A stretch of DNA of 37,500 nt from Planifilum fimeticola (lineage in GTDB: Bacteria > Bacillota > Bacilli > Thermoactinomycetales > DSM-44946), in NCBI RefSeq assembly GCF_003001905.1, contig NZ_PVNE01000033.1, positions 1-37,500 of the forward strand, in the 5' to 3' direction. The notes beneath the pieces were generated by a model that saw only the letters and a list, made by a program, of their open reading frames with translations, did not search any database and had not been told where the DNA came from. Within the stretch, counting starts at the first letter, position 1. Each line of letters begins with the position of its first letter. Positions 8,146-15,001 of this stretch are shown one piece after another. Made by a program: the position numbers and the translations under genes.

Positions 8146-8162
8146 TGGGAACCCTCATTTTC
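8146..8162. repeat. Right target-site duplication of the IS element
   Basis: Exact copy of the 17 bases at 6674-6690, immediately following the final A of the right inverted repeat. Confidence 0.85.
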
Positions 8163-8197
8163 AGTCCCTTAAAACTCTTCCATCACGGAAGGGATGA

Positions 8198-8231
8198 GGC
8201 TGTTGCAAAGAAGGGGGCAACAGCCTTTTTT
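8198..8231 (+). terminator. Rho-independent terminator
   Basis: GGCTGTTG (8198-8205) and CAACAGCC (8218-8225) form an 8-bp stem followed by six T. Oriented on the plus strand. Its upstream transcription unit was presumably separated from it by the IS insertion. Confidence 0.75.
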
Positions 8232-8250
8232 GTATAGAGGAATAAAAACA

Positions 8251-8283
8251 AAATCCCAACCCAACCGTGTTTGGTTGGGATTT
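8251..8283 (-). terminator. Hairpin at the end of the 70-residue gene
   Basis: AAATCCCAAC (8251-8260) pairs with GTTGGGATTT (8274-8283), immediately at the stop codon of the minus-strand gene that ends at 8283. It is the strongest copy of the hairpin also seen at 5675-5696. Confidence 0.6.
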
Positions 8284-8495
8284 TATTTTCCACGCTTCTT
8301 TTCCTCTTCCAGTGCTTTTTCCCGCGCTTTCCTCCAAGCATCTTTACCAAAGAAAGCGGCGCCACATTGCGTGCAAATGACATCTCCCGTTTGCATTCCA
8401 TACCAATCAATTTCCTTTTCAACAGAAGGATGGGAACAAGGTTTATTTCCCCACTGTTTCGCCAACTTATCCGATTCTCCTATTTTGATAGCCAT
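8283..8495 (-). CDS. Small zinc-ribbon-like hypothetical protein, 70 residues
   Basis: The protein has CSHP followed about 20 residues later by CTQCG, a Cys-x-His...Cys-x2-Cys arrangement that could bind one zinc ion. It then ends in a highly charged Lys/Glu helix (REKALEEEKKRGK). The start at ATG 8495 is supported by an excellent RBS, AAGGGGGTGAT, 5 bases upstream, and a hairpin follows the stop. It is probably a genuine cytoplasmic protein. I do not recognise a named family and make no functional claim beyond probable metal binding. Confidence 0.6.
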   Translation of the reverse strand: MAIKIGESDKLAKQWGNKPCSHPSVEKEIDWYGMQTGDVICTQCGAAFFGKDAWRKAREKALEEEKKRGK

Positions 8496-8601
8496 TCCGT
8501 ATCACCCCCTTTATGATTTTTCGAAACCTCGAATGGATTTCCCTTCGTTTCCCAGCCTCCATCGATCATCCGTTCTGATATTCTGGGAATAGGTGATCGA
8601 A

Positions 8602-9453
8602 ATGTTTATCTCTCCCATGTTGGTACAGAAAGCTGAGCGGCCTTTTGACAATGAGGGAATCATTGCGGAACCCAAGATGGACGGGTTTCGATTGATCTTG
8701 TCCACGATAGACGGGATGAAGGCTTACACCCGACACGGGAATGAGGTGTCGGCGCGATTCCCGGAGTTAAAGCAGTTCTCCATTCCCAAAGGAACGGTGC
8801 TGGATGGGGAACTGATCGTTACGGATGACCACGGCCGATCGGATTTTGAGTGGGTCATGAAGCGGCTTCAGGCCCGGAATCCTAAGAAGATCGAGCGGTT
8901 GGTCCGGGAGCTTCCGGTTCAGTACGTGGTTTTTGATATCCTGTACCACCGGGGAAAATCGGTTGTTGACCTTCCGCTGGTGGAGAGGAAGGCCTTGCTG
9001 GATGAGGTCGTGAAAGAGAACGACGTCTTGGCACGGATTCGATTCATTGAGGGTGGCGCAACGGGCCTTTTTCAGGCTACAGGGGATGCCGGGTTGGAGG
9101 GCATTGTCATCAAGAGGAAAGATGCTCCTTACCAGCCGGGAAAACGCTCTTGGTCGTGGCAGAAGGTGATTCACTGGAAAGAAGCCGAAGTGGTCATTAC
9201 TGGGTACCGGAAAGATGAGCCGGGGTGGTTGATTTCTGTCGAGGAAGATGGGCTCAGACCGGGAGGAATCATGGAACTTGGTATGGGTCCGACCGAACGG
9301 AAGGCCTTTTATCTGGTGGCTCAATCGATTAAGACCCATGAAGACCGACGGTTTGTCTATCTGGAGCCGCGGATCCGCTGTCGGGTGAAGTACAAAAAAA
9401 GAACCCACGCCGGATTTCTGCGTGAGACGGTGTTTCAAGGATTCGTGTTGTGA
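8602..9453 (+). CDS. ATP-dependent DNA ligase (LigD-type ligase domain)
   Basis: Stand-alone ATP-dependent DNA ligase of 283 residues. Nucleotidyltransferase motifs are in order: motif I EPKMDGFR with the adenylated Lys at 25, motif III LDGELI with Glu70, FDIL at about 111, motif IV GLEGIVIKRK at about 164, motif V SWQKVIHWKEAEVVI with Lys near 188. The remaining 90 residues form the OB-fold domain. Size and order fit the short ligases related to the ligase domain of LigD, used in non-homologous end joining and other repair in Bacillota, but no Ku or polymerase domain is present here. The ATG at 8602 with AGGTGAT 4 bases upstream is preferred over GTG 8593. A truncated second copy of the C-terminal part lies at 11030-11403. 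Confidence 0.85.
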   Translation: MFISPMLVQKAERPFDNEGIIAEPKMDGFRLILSTIDGMKAYTRHGNEVSARFPELKQFSIPKGTVLDGELIVTDDHGRSDFEWVMKRLQARNPKKIERLVRELPVQYVVFDILYHRGKSVVDLPLVERKALLDEVVKENDVLARIRFIEGGATGLFQATGDAGLEGIVIKRKDAPYQPGKRSWSWQKVIHWKEAEVVITGYRKDEPGWLISVEEDGLRPGGIMELGMGPTERKAFYLVAQSIKTHEDRRFVYLEPRIRCRVKYKKRTHAGFLRETVFQGFVL

Positions 9454-9586
9454 AGTTTACCGAACAAAACGGAGCAGGTCTTCGCTGCTCCATGATGATC
9501 AACATGACAAAATCCCGGTTTACGAGGTGCGGATTACCAACAGGTACTTACACTGGTGTGAGGGGGTGGCGGGTAGCCCCCACCTC

Positions 9587-9769
9587 CTACTCGTTTTTCT
9601 TTTTGGTCAACCGTTTCCATTCTTCCCTGAACGCCAAATAAAGGAGCGCAGGAAGGATAATTACAGCACCCCAGAAAATGATGTTAAGCGCTTCGGGAAT
9701 AAACGTATAGACAAAATAAATCAACAATCCGGTCAACAAGCAAAGGCTTATGAAGCGTAAAATAGCCAC
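9587..9769 (-). CDS. Small two-helix membrane protein, 60 residues
   Basis: Predicted inner-membrane protein with two hydrophobic segments (about residues 3-22 and 28-44) and a basic C-terminal tail (REEWKRLTKKKNE) that would face the cytoplasm. I chose GTG 9769, which has GGAG 8 bases upstream, over the in-frame GTG at 9778, whose RBS would be too close. No family is recognised. It lies between the complete ligase gene and the secreted-protein gene, in the segment bounded by the two ligase copies. Confidence 0.5.
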   Translation of the reverse strand: MAILRFISLCLLTGLLIYFVYTFIPEALNIIFWGAVIILPALLYLAFREEWKRLTKKKNE

Positions 9770-9885
9770 GCCAATCACTCCATTAAATTGTTTGTGTCCA
9801 CGAAACCTTTTCCAGACTCTTACTTAATAATATGGTGAAGAGCCAGGTTTTACAATATCCTGACTCTTCAACTTCAAATGTAGCC

Positions 9886-10803
9886 TTACAACCTAATACA
9901 TCTCCCGTAGGTATTACCGGTCACAGTAACACCAACCGAGGTCTCTACAGTGTCACTAGCCAAGACAATACCTGCCCATCTTATTCCGAATACTGCTTCA
10001 TAATACAAACGAGAGTATACCTCCGAATATCTGTGACCCTCTATATACACTGTTCTCATTTTCCCCAGTGCTCTTGGTTCTAGAACCATTGTGGATCCGA
10101 AAAGATGTCGCTGGTAATCCCCATCTGCATGGGTAATCCAACTTGTTTTGCCGTCATAGTAAAATCGGCCTTCCGCCCATAATGTGAACGCTCTGTCTCC
10201 AAGAGCAGTATATGCAACACAAGTTGTCCTCTTAGTCGGTGTGTAAGCAGCAATCCCAACATTTCCACTGGATTTTGTTTTTGCCTTTTTGCTCAGCTCA
10301 TTATCTACGGTTCCAAATTCACACCCAATAACGCCCCCGATATCAGATACAAAAACGTCGATTGTCCCATCATTTTTACGATTTAGCGAAATTAGTTCTC
10401 CATCTTCTTCATTTTGCCGTTGTTTCTTCAAAAAATCGGTGATAACAAAAGGTTTTCCTTTGTTCCTACTTTTATACTTTTCTACCTTTTTGGGGAAAAC
10501 GTCCTCTATCGATATCGTGGGGTCATTGGCTACCATTTGGGGCGCAGGGTTTTGCTTGTAGTAATCGGAAATTACTTTATTAACTTCTTCAAACGTAACA
10601 TCTTTTCCTCGTAACTTACTCAGTCGATTTGACAAATCCGACGAACTCCTTTGAATGTACTCCTTTGCGATTTGGATTGCTTTTTCTTTACTTGCCTTTT
10701 CTTCAGGTGTTTGCGGGGAAGCATTTGCAGAGGACGGAGTCAGACCAAAAGTGGACAAGGTCAACAGAACCGAAATAAACAACCCAAACCAACGTTTGAT
10801 CAT
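9886..10803 (-). CDS. Secreted protein of unknown function, 305 residues
   Basis: Starts at ATG 10803, where the upstream sequence AGGGAGGATGTGGGTGA supplies an RBS. The first 28 residues are a clear signal peptide: MIKR, a hydrophobic core, then a signal peptidase I site after SSANA. A charged helical region (about 29-80, EEKASKEKAIQIAKEYIQRS) follows. The C-terminal 150 residues are rich in Tyr, Gly and Thr and predicted beta (GRFYYDGKTSWITHADGD, GHRYSEVYSRLYYEA), with three Cys (VIGCEFG, RTTCVAY and the penultimate YGRC). The expected location is extracellular or cell-wall associated. Base composition is more AT-rich than in the flanking ligase sequences, suggesting independent acquisition. 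I do not recognise the family. Confidence 0.65.
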   Translation of the reverse strand: MIKRWFGLFISVLLTLSTFGLTPSSANASPQTPEEKASKEKAIQIAKEYIQRSSSDLSNRLSKLRGKDVTFEEVNKVISDYYKQNPAPQMVANDPTISIEDVFPKKVEKYKSRNKGKPFVITDFLKKQRQNEEDGELISLNRKNDGTIDVFVSDIGGVIGCEFGTVDNELSKKAKTKSSGNVGIAAYTPTKRTTCVAYTALGDRAFTLWAEGRFYYDGKTSWITHADGDYQRHLFGSTMVLEPRALGKMRTVYIEGHRYSEVYSRLYYEAVFGIRWAGIVLASDTVETSVGVTVTGNTYGRCIRL

Positions 10804-11029
10804 TTCACCCACATCCTCCCTGATATGTTTGTCTTGCAACACTATTATACAACATAACGTAAATATTAGTCCATTTTAAAAATACTACTCATTTCGACAA
10901 ATTCAGATAGGGAAATCGACCGTTTTTAGCCGATGGTTTTAAAACTTCTTTTCCTAATACTACTTTGAGCCTGGCAAGAAAAAGATTGGCGAAAACAAGG
11001 ATCACTAAACTTTGGACCCGCTGTACAAT

Positions 11030-11403
11030 TTGGAGGGCATTGTCATCAAGCGGAAAGATACCCCTTACCAACCGGGGAAACGCTCATGGTCTTGGCAAAA
11101 GGTGATCCACTGGAAAGAGGCCGAAGTGGTGGTTACCGGATACCGGAAGACGAGCTGGTATGGTTGATTGCCATTGAGGAAGAAGGGCAACTTAGACCGG
11201 GAGGGATCATGGAACTTGGGATCGAGCCGACCGAACAGAAAGCCTTCTACCCGGTGGCCCAATCGATCAAGACCCATGAGGACCGATGGTTTGTCTATCT
11301 GGAGCCGAGGATCCGCTGTCGGTTGGAGTACAAAAAACGGACCCATGCCGGGTTCTTGCGTGAGCCGGTGTTTCAAGGGTTCGTGTTGAATGAAACATCA
11401 TGA
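11030..11403 (+). pseudogene. Truncated second copy of the ATP-dependent DNA ligase
   Basis: From position 11030 the sequence closely follows the last 360 bases of the ligase gene at 8602-9453, starting TTGGAGGGCATTGTCATCAAG (motif IV) and ending at FQGFVL. The encoded pieces are LEGIVIKRKDTPYQPGKRSW and, after a one-base deletion near 11150 that shifts the frame, DELVWLIAIEEEG onwards. The N-terminal 165 residues including the catalytic Lys are absent, so no activity is possible. The copies differ at many third codon positions, so the duplication is not recent, or this copy came from a related strain. Confidence 0.85.
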
Positions 11404-11408
11404 AATGA

Positions 11409-11756
11409 CTACTCGGTTGATCCCCCGTTCGTCACCGTTTCGGCTCCGATGATCTTGGACAGGGGGATCACCCTCTTGTCTTCCCTGTTTTGGATCACCA
11501 GCCACCGCTCGATGGGGTCGATGCGTGTGACGTAGCCGGTAAACCTTTTCGGTCCGTACTTGTTGGCGTAGGTCAGCGCGATCGGTTTTTTCTTCACCCG
11601 GGACCATTCGATGACCCGGTTGATTTCCTCCAGCGCATTATCGGCCATCTCCGGCGTATGGTACACATTCTTCCTCTGTCTTTGCTCCAACAACGGGTCC
11701 CGGTGCTCAGGGAGAATAACCCTGTGCCCCTCCCACATCTTGTTTCCGCGATCCAT
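11409..11756 (-). CDS. YolD-like family protein
   Basis: A protein of 115 residues with the features of the YolD-like family: an early DRGNKMWEGHRVILPEH segment, a central helical part, and a C-terminal beta segment (ITYANKYGPKRFTGYVTRID-like, then RVIPLSKIIGAE). YolD-like genes in Bacillus usually sit beside a Y-family DNA polymerase (UvrX/YqjW), and the proteins are thought to act with it in translesion synthesis or SOS-related processes. Here no polymerase gene is next to it; the upstream sequence is a degenerate fragment. ATG 11756 is chosen because GAGGTGAGGG lies just upstream. Its stop codon is 5 bases from the end of the ligase fragment, in convergent orientation. Confidence 0.75.
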   Translation of the reverse strand: MDRGNKMWEGHRVILPEHRDPLLEQRQRKNVYHTPEMADNALEEINRVIEWSRVKKKPIALTYANKYGPKRFTGYVTRIDPIERWLVIQNREDKRVIPLSKIIGAETVTNGGSTE

Positions 11757-11789
11757 GTCCCTCACCTCATCTATAGGGTAACCGAACAT

Positions 11790-12381
11790 TAGTTCCCATA
11801 AAAGAGGAAATTCGAACCAGTTTGGTGTTGGGACCGCGGGTCACGGGTTCGGATGAATTCCCGCAAGACCTTGACCGCAGGTAGGGCGGACCCGTCATAC
11901 CAGCACTCCCCGCCAGCCAGCGAGCGGTAGACTTCCCAGCCGGAGAGGTTCCCGTACTGGTGCCGCTACTTGTCGTAGACCCGGTGAGGCCGCTGGTCGA
12001 AACCCCAATACTCGCCACTATTCCCGCCTATCCATGATTAAACCTACCTACGCGATTCGAAAAAAATTGCTTACCCATTTCCGAATCGGGTATAGCAGGA
12101 TCCCAATCAATGTTCCGCCCACTTCGCCACCACCCTCGTACTGTATGCTTTGGCTGGATTGATCAAAAACAGGCAGTTGTTAAAACAGAATTAGGAAGTG
12201 GGCAGGGATCCGGTCCCTATTTTGAATTGGGGTTACAAAGCCGCCATTGCGTTCGTCCTGACTGATATTGACAGGTGGGAAAACCTCCCCATGGAACGTC
12301 CGGTTCATTTCCTACCTAAAACCGGATCCGTTCGATTCTAACGCGAAAGCGTCTTTTTTTCTTGCCTTGGAGAGGATACCC
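11790..12381. other. Degenerate coding remnants, no intact gene
   Basis: The minus strand between about 11793 and 12025 reads GEYWGFDQRPHRVYDK, a stop, then RHQYGNLSGWEVYRSLAGGE and KVLREFIRTRDPRSQ. This is protein-like but broken, and I cannot assign it. The plus strand between about 12205 and 12335 reads NWGYKAAIAFVLTDIDRWEN and PMERPVHFLPKTGSVRF before a stop, also without a start. These look like leftovers of at least two decayed genes. If a translesion polymerase once accompanied yolD, it is no longer identifiable. Confidence 0.4.
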
Positions 12382-12543
12382 TTGAAACGATGTAGCCGTT
12401 GCCGCAAAAAGCATCCCCGCCACCGATTTGGTCGCAACCAGGAGTCCGATCGGGCCGAGTGGCCGGAGGAAACTCTCGGCATCGTGATCCCGGAATGGGG
12501 CTATCCGCGGAACGATTGCCGGCCCTATGCCGCTTGCCGGTAA
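12382..12543 (+). CDS. Small Cys-x2-Cys protein, probably an N-terminal fragment
   Basis: A short frame of 53 codons starts at TTG 12382, 6 bases after GGAGAGG. It begins LKRCSRCRKKHPRHRFGRN, a Cys-x2-Cys motif and basic stretch typical of the N-terminus of small zinc proteins related to phage endonuclease VII/HNH-type recombination proteins. The C-terminal part (PEWGYPRNDC, PYAAC) does not continue that pattern. The expected second half, with another Cys-x2-Cys and a YQRNREKR motif, is instead found at 13470-13628. I interpret this gene as broken, but the reading frame is intact and a short product is possible. Confidence 0.4.
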   Translation: MKRCSRCRKKHPRHRFGRNQESDRAEWPEETLGIVIPEWGYPRNDCRPYAACR

Positions 12544-12659
12544 GAACAGGGACCGCTGGTGAAGAAGTCCCGTGGAATCCAAGGAACCCTCTTTTGAAGA
12601 GCGGCGCAAACATTTGTAACCGCCAGTGGCCGCACCGGATAACTCCGGTCTTTTTACAG

Positions 12660-13223
12660 TTATTCCTGAACGATTTGCCGCAAGATCCGGTTCAGCTGTT
12701 CCGCCTCGGCGAGTGCCATGAGGTCATTTTCGATTTCCCCCGGTTGGTTTGCTTGGCCGATGATGTAGCCGCCGAACGTTATACCCACGAAATCGAAGAT
12801 GTACTGGAATTGTTGAATGAGTGGCAAGCCTTTGACACGGGGATTGTCACCGCCGACGGCAATGGTGTAGGCGGTTTTGCGCCGCATGATTTCCTTAAAA
12901 TCAAAACGGGAATCCCGCAGGCTGACCGACCATCGGTCGAAAAAATTTTTCATCCGCCCCGGAATACCGTACCAATAGATCGGCAAGCTGAAAATCAGCG
13001 TATCGTGGCGCAACACCTCTTGGATGACGGTATCGTAATCATCGTCTACAGGTAGAAATCCGCCCGGAACATGACGGCGATCATCGATGGGAAGGATGGT
13101 GTGATTCCTGAGATCGATCGCATGATGGGGGATTCCTTCCAATACCACCTGGGTCAGCTTTTTGGCGTTGCTCTCCTCACGTTGACTGCCGTACAAAACC
13201 AGAATGCTCAAATACTTCGCCAC
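12660..13223 (-). CDS. NADPH-dependent FMN reductase-like flavoprotein
   Basis: A 187-residue protein of flavodoxin-like fold. VLYGSQREESNAKKL forms the phosphate-binding loop for FMN, and FSLPIYWYGIPGRMKNFFDR is the conserved P(I/V)YWxxxPGxxKNFxDR segment of NAD(P)H-dependent oxidoreductases that contacts FMN and forms the dimer. GGDNPRVKG is the third flavin-contacting loop. The likely role is reduction of FMN, quinones or small electrophiles in the cytoplasm; the substrate is not predictable. The GTG at 13223 is taken as the start, with AGAAGG just upstream; the spacing is short, so a slightly internal start is possible. An imperfect hairpin (13287-13326, GACGCC.../...GGCGTC) lies in its upstream region. 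Confidence 0.8.
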   Translation of the reverse strand: MAKYLSILVLYGSQREESNAKKLTQVVLEGIPHHAIDLRNHTILPIDDRRHVPGGFLPVDDDYDTVIQEVLRHDTLIFSLPIYWYGIPGRMKNFFDRWSVSLRDSRFDFKEIMRRKTAYTIAVGGDNPRVKGLPLIQQFQYIFDFVGITFGGYIIGQANQPGEIENDLMALAEAEQLNRILRQIVQE

Positions 13224-13469
13224 CCTTCTTCGTACGTGATAGGTTGCTGCACCTTATTGTATTGTAGTGGTTTGTCTCCCCCCAGACAACAAATAGACGC
13301 CAGATGAGTCGCAGCATCCGGCGTCAAGATAAAAGAGACCCAACAAAGACATACCAGGGCGTGTAATTCTGTATGGGGTGATGTTTTTTGGGTGAGCGGC
13401 GACCTCAGCCAGAGGTCCTGCATTCAAAAAGATTTTTTGGTAAACAGTTTCGACTGAACCCCATTAGAT

Positions 13470-13628
13470 GTCACCGTATCCAAAGCCAAGCCCGACGTGC
13501 TGGACAGTTACTGTCGAATCTGTCGGGTGGAGGTCCAGCACGAACACTACCAGCGCAACCGTGAAAAACGCATCGAATCCGCCCGACGTTGGCGCGAAAA
13601 ACACCCCGACTATTTCCGTCAATGGTAG
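13470..13628 (+). pseudogene. C-terminal relic of a small endonuclease VII/HNH-like zinc protein
   Basis: The plus strand reads DSYCRICRVEVQHEHYQRN then REKRIESARRWREKHPDYFR, QW and a stop. A Cys-x2-Cys followed by a YYQRNREK-type helix and WREKHPDYFR is typical of the C-terminal half of small phage-associated zinc proteins of the endonuclease VII/HNH type. There is no start codon in this frame downstream of a stop at 13455, so the gene lacks its N-terminus. A second, more decayed copy of the same sequence lies at 14608-14695. It overlaps the end of the XRE gene on the other strand by about 10 bases. Confidence 0.55.
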
Positions 13629-14056
13629 TCTTTCGTATTCAAAGCCTTGAAGTATGGGGCCAAAGTATCCAGGTGATGGGGCAGGGGTTCGAAATATCCG
13701 GTTTCCCACTTTCGCAGAGTCTTCTCATTGACGTCGATCTGCTGCGCAAATTCTTCTTTCGTGAATCCGTGATACAAGCGGGCCTTCCTGATCCTTTGAC
13801 CGATTGTTTGTTCCGGAAGGTTTTCGAAGCAGCCCAAGAAAGCAATGGGAACGTCCAGCACCTGAGCCAATGTCCGCAAATTGGGGAGGGAAGGTCGGGA
13901 GTGATTGTTTTCCATTTTGCTGATGCTTGTGGTGCTGATCCCCGTGATCTCGGATAATTCCTTGATTGAGAGCCCCTTTTTGATTCGGGCCTGTCTGATT
14001 CGAGCGGCAGGAGTTTTCCCGCTTTCGTCGTAAAAGGGAGATCGAAGGGACCGCAT
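13619..14056 (-). CDS. XRE-family protein with two HTH domains
   Basis: A 145-residue DNA-binding protein with two Cro/C1-type HTH domains in tandem. The first spans residues 17-72 (ARIRQARIKKGLSIKELSEI, TGISTTSISKMEN) and the second 85-138 (IGQRIRKARLYHGFTKEEFA, QQIDVNEKTLRKWETG). No other domain is present, so it is probably a repressor or transcriptional regulator. The second domain carries a KWETG turn typical of HTH_3 proteins. The start at ATG 14056 has no good RBS, and the frame stays open further upstream across the ComM fragment, so the native 5' end may have been replaced at a recombination junction. No target operon is evident. Confidence 0.7.
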   Translation of the reverse strand: MRSLRSPFYDESGKTPAARIRQARIKKGLSIKELSEITGISTTSISKMENNHSRPSLPNLRTLAQVLDVPIAFLGCFENLPEQTIGQRIRKARLYHGFTKEEFAQQIDVNEKTLRKWETGYFEPLPHHLDTLAPYFKALNTKDYH

Positions 14057-14085
14057 TTTTGTCTGTTTGGTGAGGGAAAGGTCAA

Positions 14086-14586
14086 GGTTGTTCTCTGCAT
14101 GCTTGCCCCTGCGGTTTTTTCGGTTGGGAGGAGGATCGACCCTGCACGTGTACCGCCCGCCAGGTGCAACGGTACCGTTCCAAGATATCGGGGCCCTTGC
14201 TGGACCGCATCGACATCCACGTGGAAGTACCGCGGGTGGACTTCAAGACCCTCACATCCACGAAGTCAGGGGAGAGCTCCGCGACGATCCGGGAACGGGT
14301 CAATCGGGCGCGGCGGATCCAGGAGGAGCGGTTTAAGGGGAGAGCTAACCAGACCAACAGCGGGATGAGCCCGTCGGACATCCGCCGCCATTGTCCTCTG
14401 GACGATGCGTCCCGCCGCCTGCTCCGGGCGGCCTTCGACTCCCTCGGACTCAGCGCCCGGGCCCACGGCCGCATCCTCAAGGTGGCGCGGACCATTGCCG
14501 ACCTGGCGGGGGAGGAGAAGATCCGGGAGGAGCACATGGCGGAGGCGATCCAGTACCGGGTGCTGGACCGCAAGTTTTGGGAGTGA
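14086..14586 (+). pseudogene. comM: ComM/YifB (Mg chelatase-like AAA+), C-terminal fragment
   Basis: The peptide CPCGFFGWEED, CTCTARQVQRYRSKISGPLL and DRIDIHVEVPR matches the region after the AAA+ core of ComM/YifB, including the Cys-rich CPCG...CxC segment. It is followed by the C-terminal helical domain (SPSDIRRHCPLD, GLSARAHGRILKVARTIADL, AEAIQYR). ComM is normally about 510 residues and acts as a hexameric helicase in branch migration during natural transformation. Here only about the last 165 residues remain: the Walker A and B region is missing and no start codon or RBS is present. It is therefore a relic. The break lies near 14086, close to the 5' end of the divergent XRE gene. Confidence 0.85.
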
Positions 14587-14607
14587 GAGGGTTTCCGGGT
14601 CCAAACA

Positions 14608-14695
14608 CAGCTACTGTCGAATCCGTCAGGAAGTGGTCCGGAGCGAGCACTGCCGGCGCAACCGTGAGAAGTGAAGCCGCCCGGGTTGGCGCAAT
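14608..14695 (+). pseudogene. Second relic of the small zinc protein
   Basis: AGCTACTGTCGAATC, then GCGCAACCGTGAGAA and TTGGCGC match the relic at 13500-13595 closely. The peptide reads SYCRIRQEVVRSEHCRRNRE before a stop; one Cys of the second zinc pair has become Arg. It starts directly after the stop of the ComM fragment. Confidence 0.6.
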
Positions 14696-14717
14696 AAAAG
14701 ACTTCGGTTAAGTTAGG

Positions 14718-14742
14718 GACCGGCCTGTGGCCGGTCTGCTTT
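14718..14742. terminator. Strong hairpin, probable terminator
   Basis: GACCGGCC (14718-14725) and GGCCGGTC (14729-14736) around TGT, followed by TGCTTTTCC on the plus strand. It also lies just past the minus-strand excalibur relic and may have ended that gene. Confidence 0.6.
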
Positions 14743-14743
14743 T

Positions 14744-14850
14744 CCTTTGGCAAGCTGTCGCAAGCGATTCCGTCTCCATCCCGATTCAACCGTGCGGATC
14801 TCCGGGGCACGCAGTTTTTGCCTGTTTGGGCGTTGACATCCACTTCGGAG
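14744..14850 (-). pseudogene. Excalibur calcium-binding domain relic
   Basis: On the minus strand the sequence reads DVNAQTGKNCVPRRSARLNR then DGDGIACDSLPKEKQ. The DxDxDGxxC(D/E)SLP ending is the signature of the excalibur calcium-binding domain, seen intact at the C-terminus of the thermonuclease pseudogene (5500-5628). No nuclease domain or start precedes it. It is probably the end of another lost surface or secreted nuclease. Confidence 0.5.
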
Positions 14851-15001
14851 AAGGGACTATCCAGGTGACTGCGGTGAGCCTGCAGTTTCATCGGATATAA
14901 CAACAATACCTGTTGATAAAGGAATATTGCATTGGGGAAATAATCGGAATTGATACGGCTGGTTTTCAAAGTGAGGGAACAATGATTGGCGACACAAAAA
15001 G

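Noticed and set aside
8593-8601. GTG 8593 as ligase start
   Set aside because: The sequence AGGTGAT overlapping this GTG is a good RBS for the ATG at 8602, while nothing comparable precedes the GTG.
12399-13055. Open frame of 218 codons on the plus strand across the flavoprotein gene
   Set aside because: Antisense to a clear NADPH-dependent FMN reductase-like protein; the composition is not protein-like.
13330-13400. Possible IS256-type terminal repeat (AGGGCGTGTAATTCTGT)
   Set aside because: Only a single end-like sequence without a partner repeat or transposase nearby on either strand.
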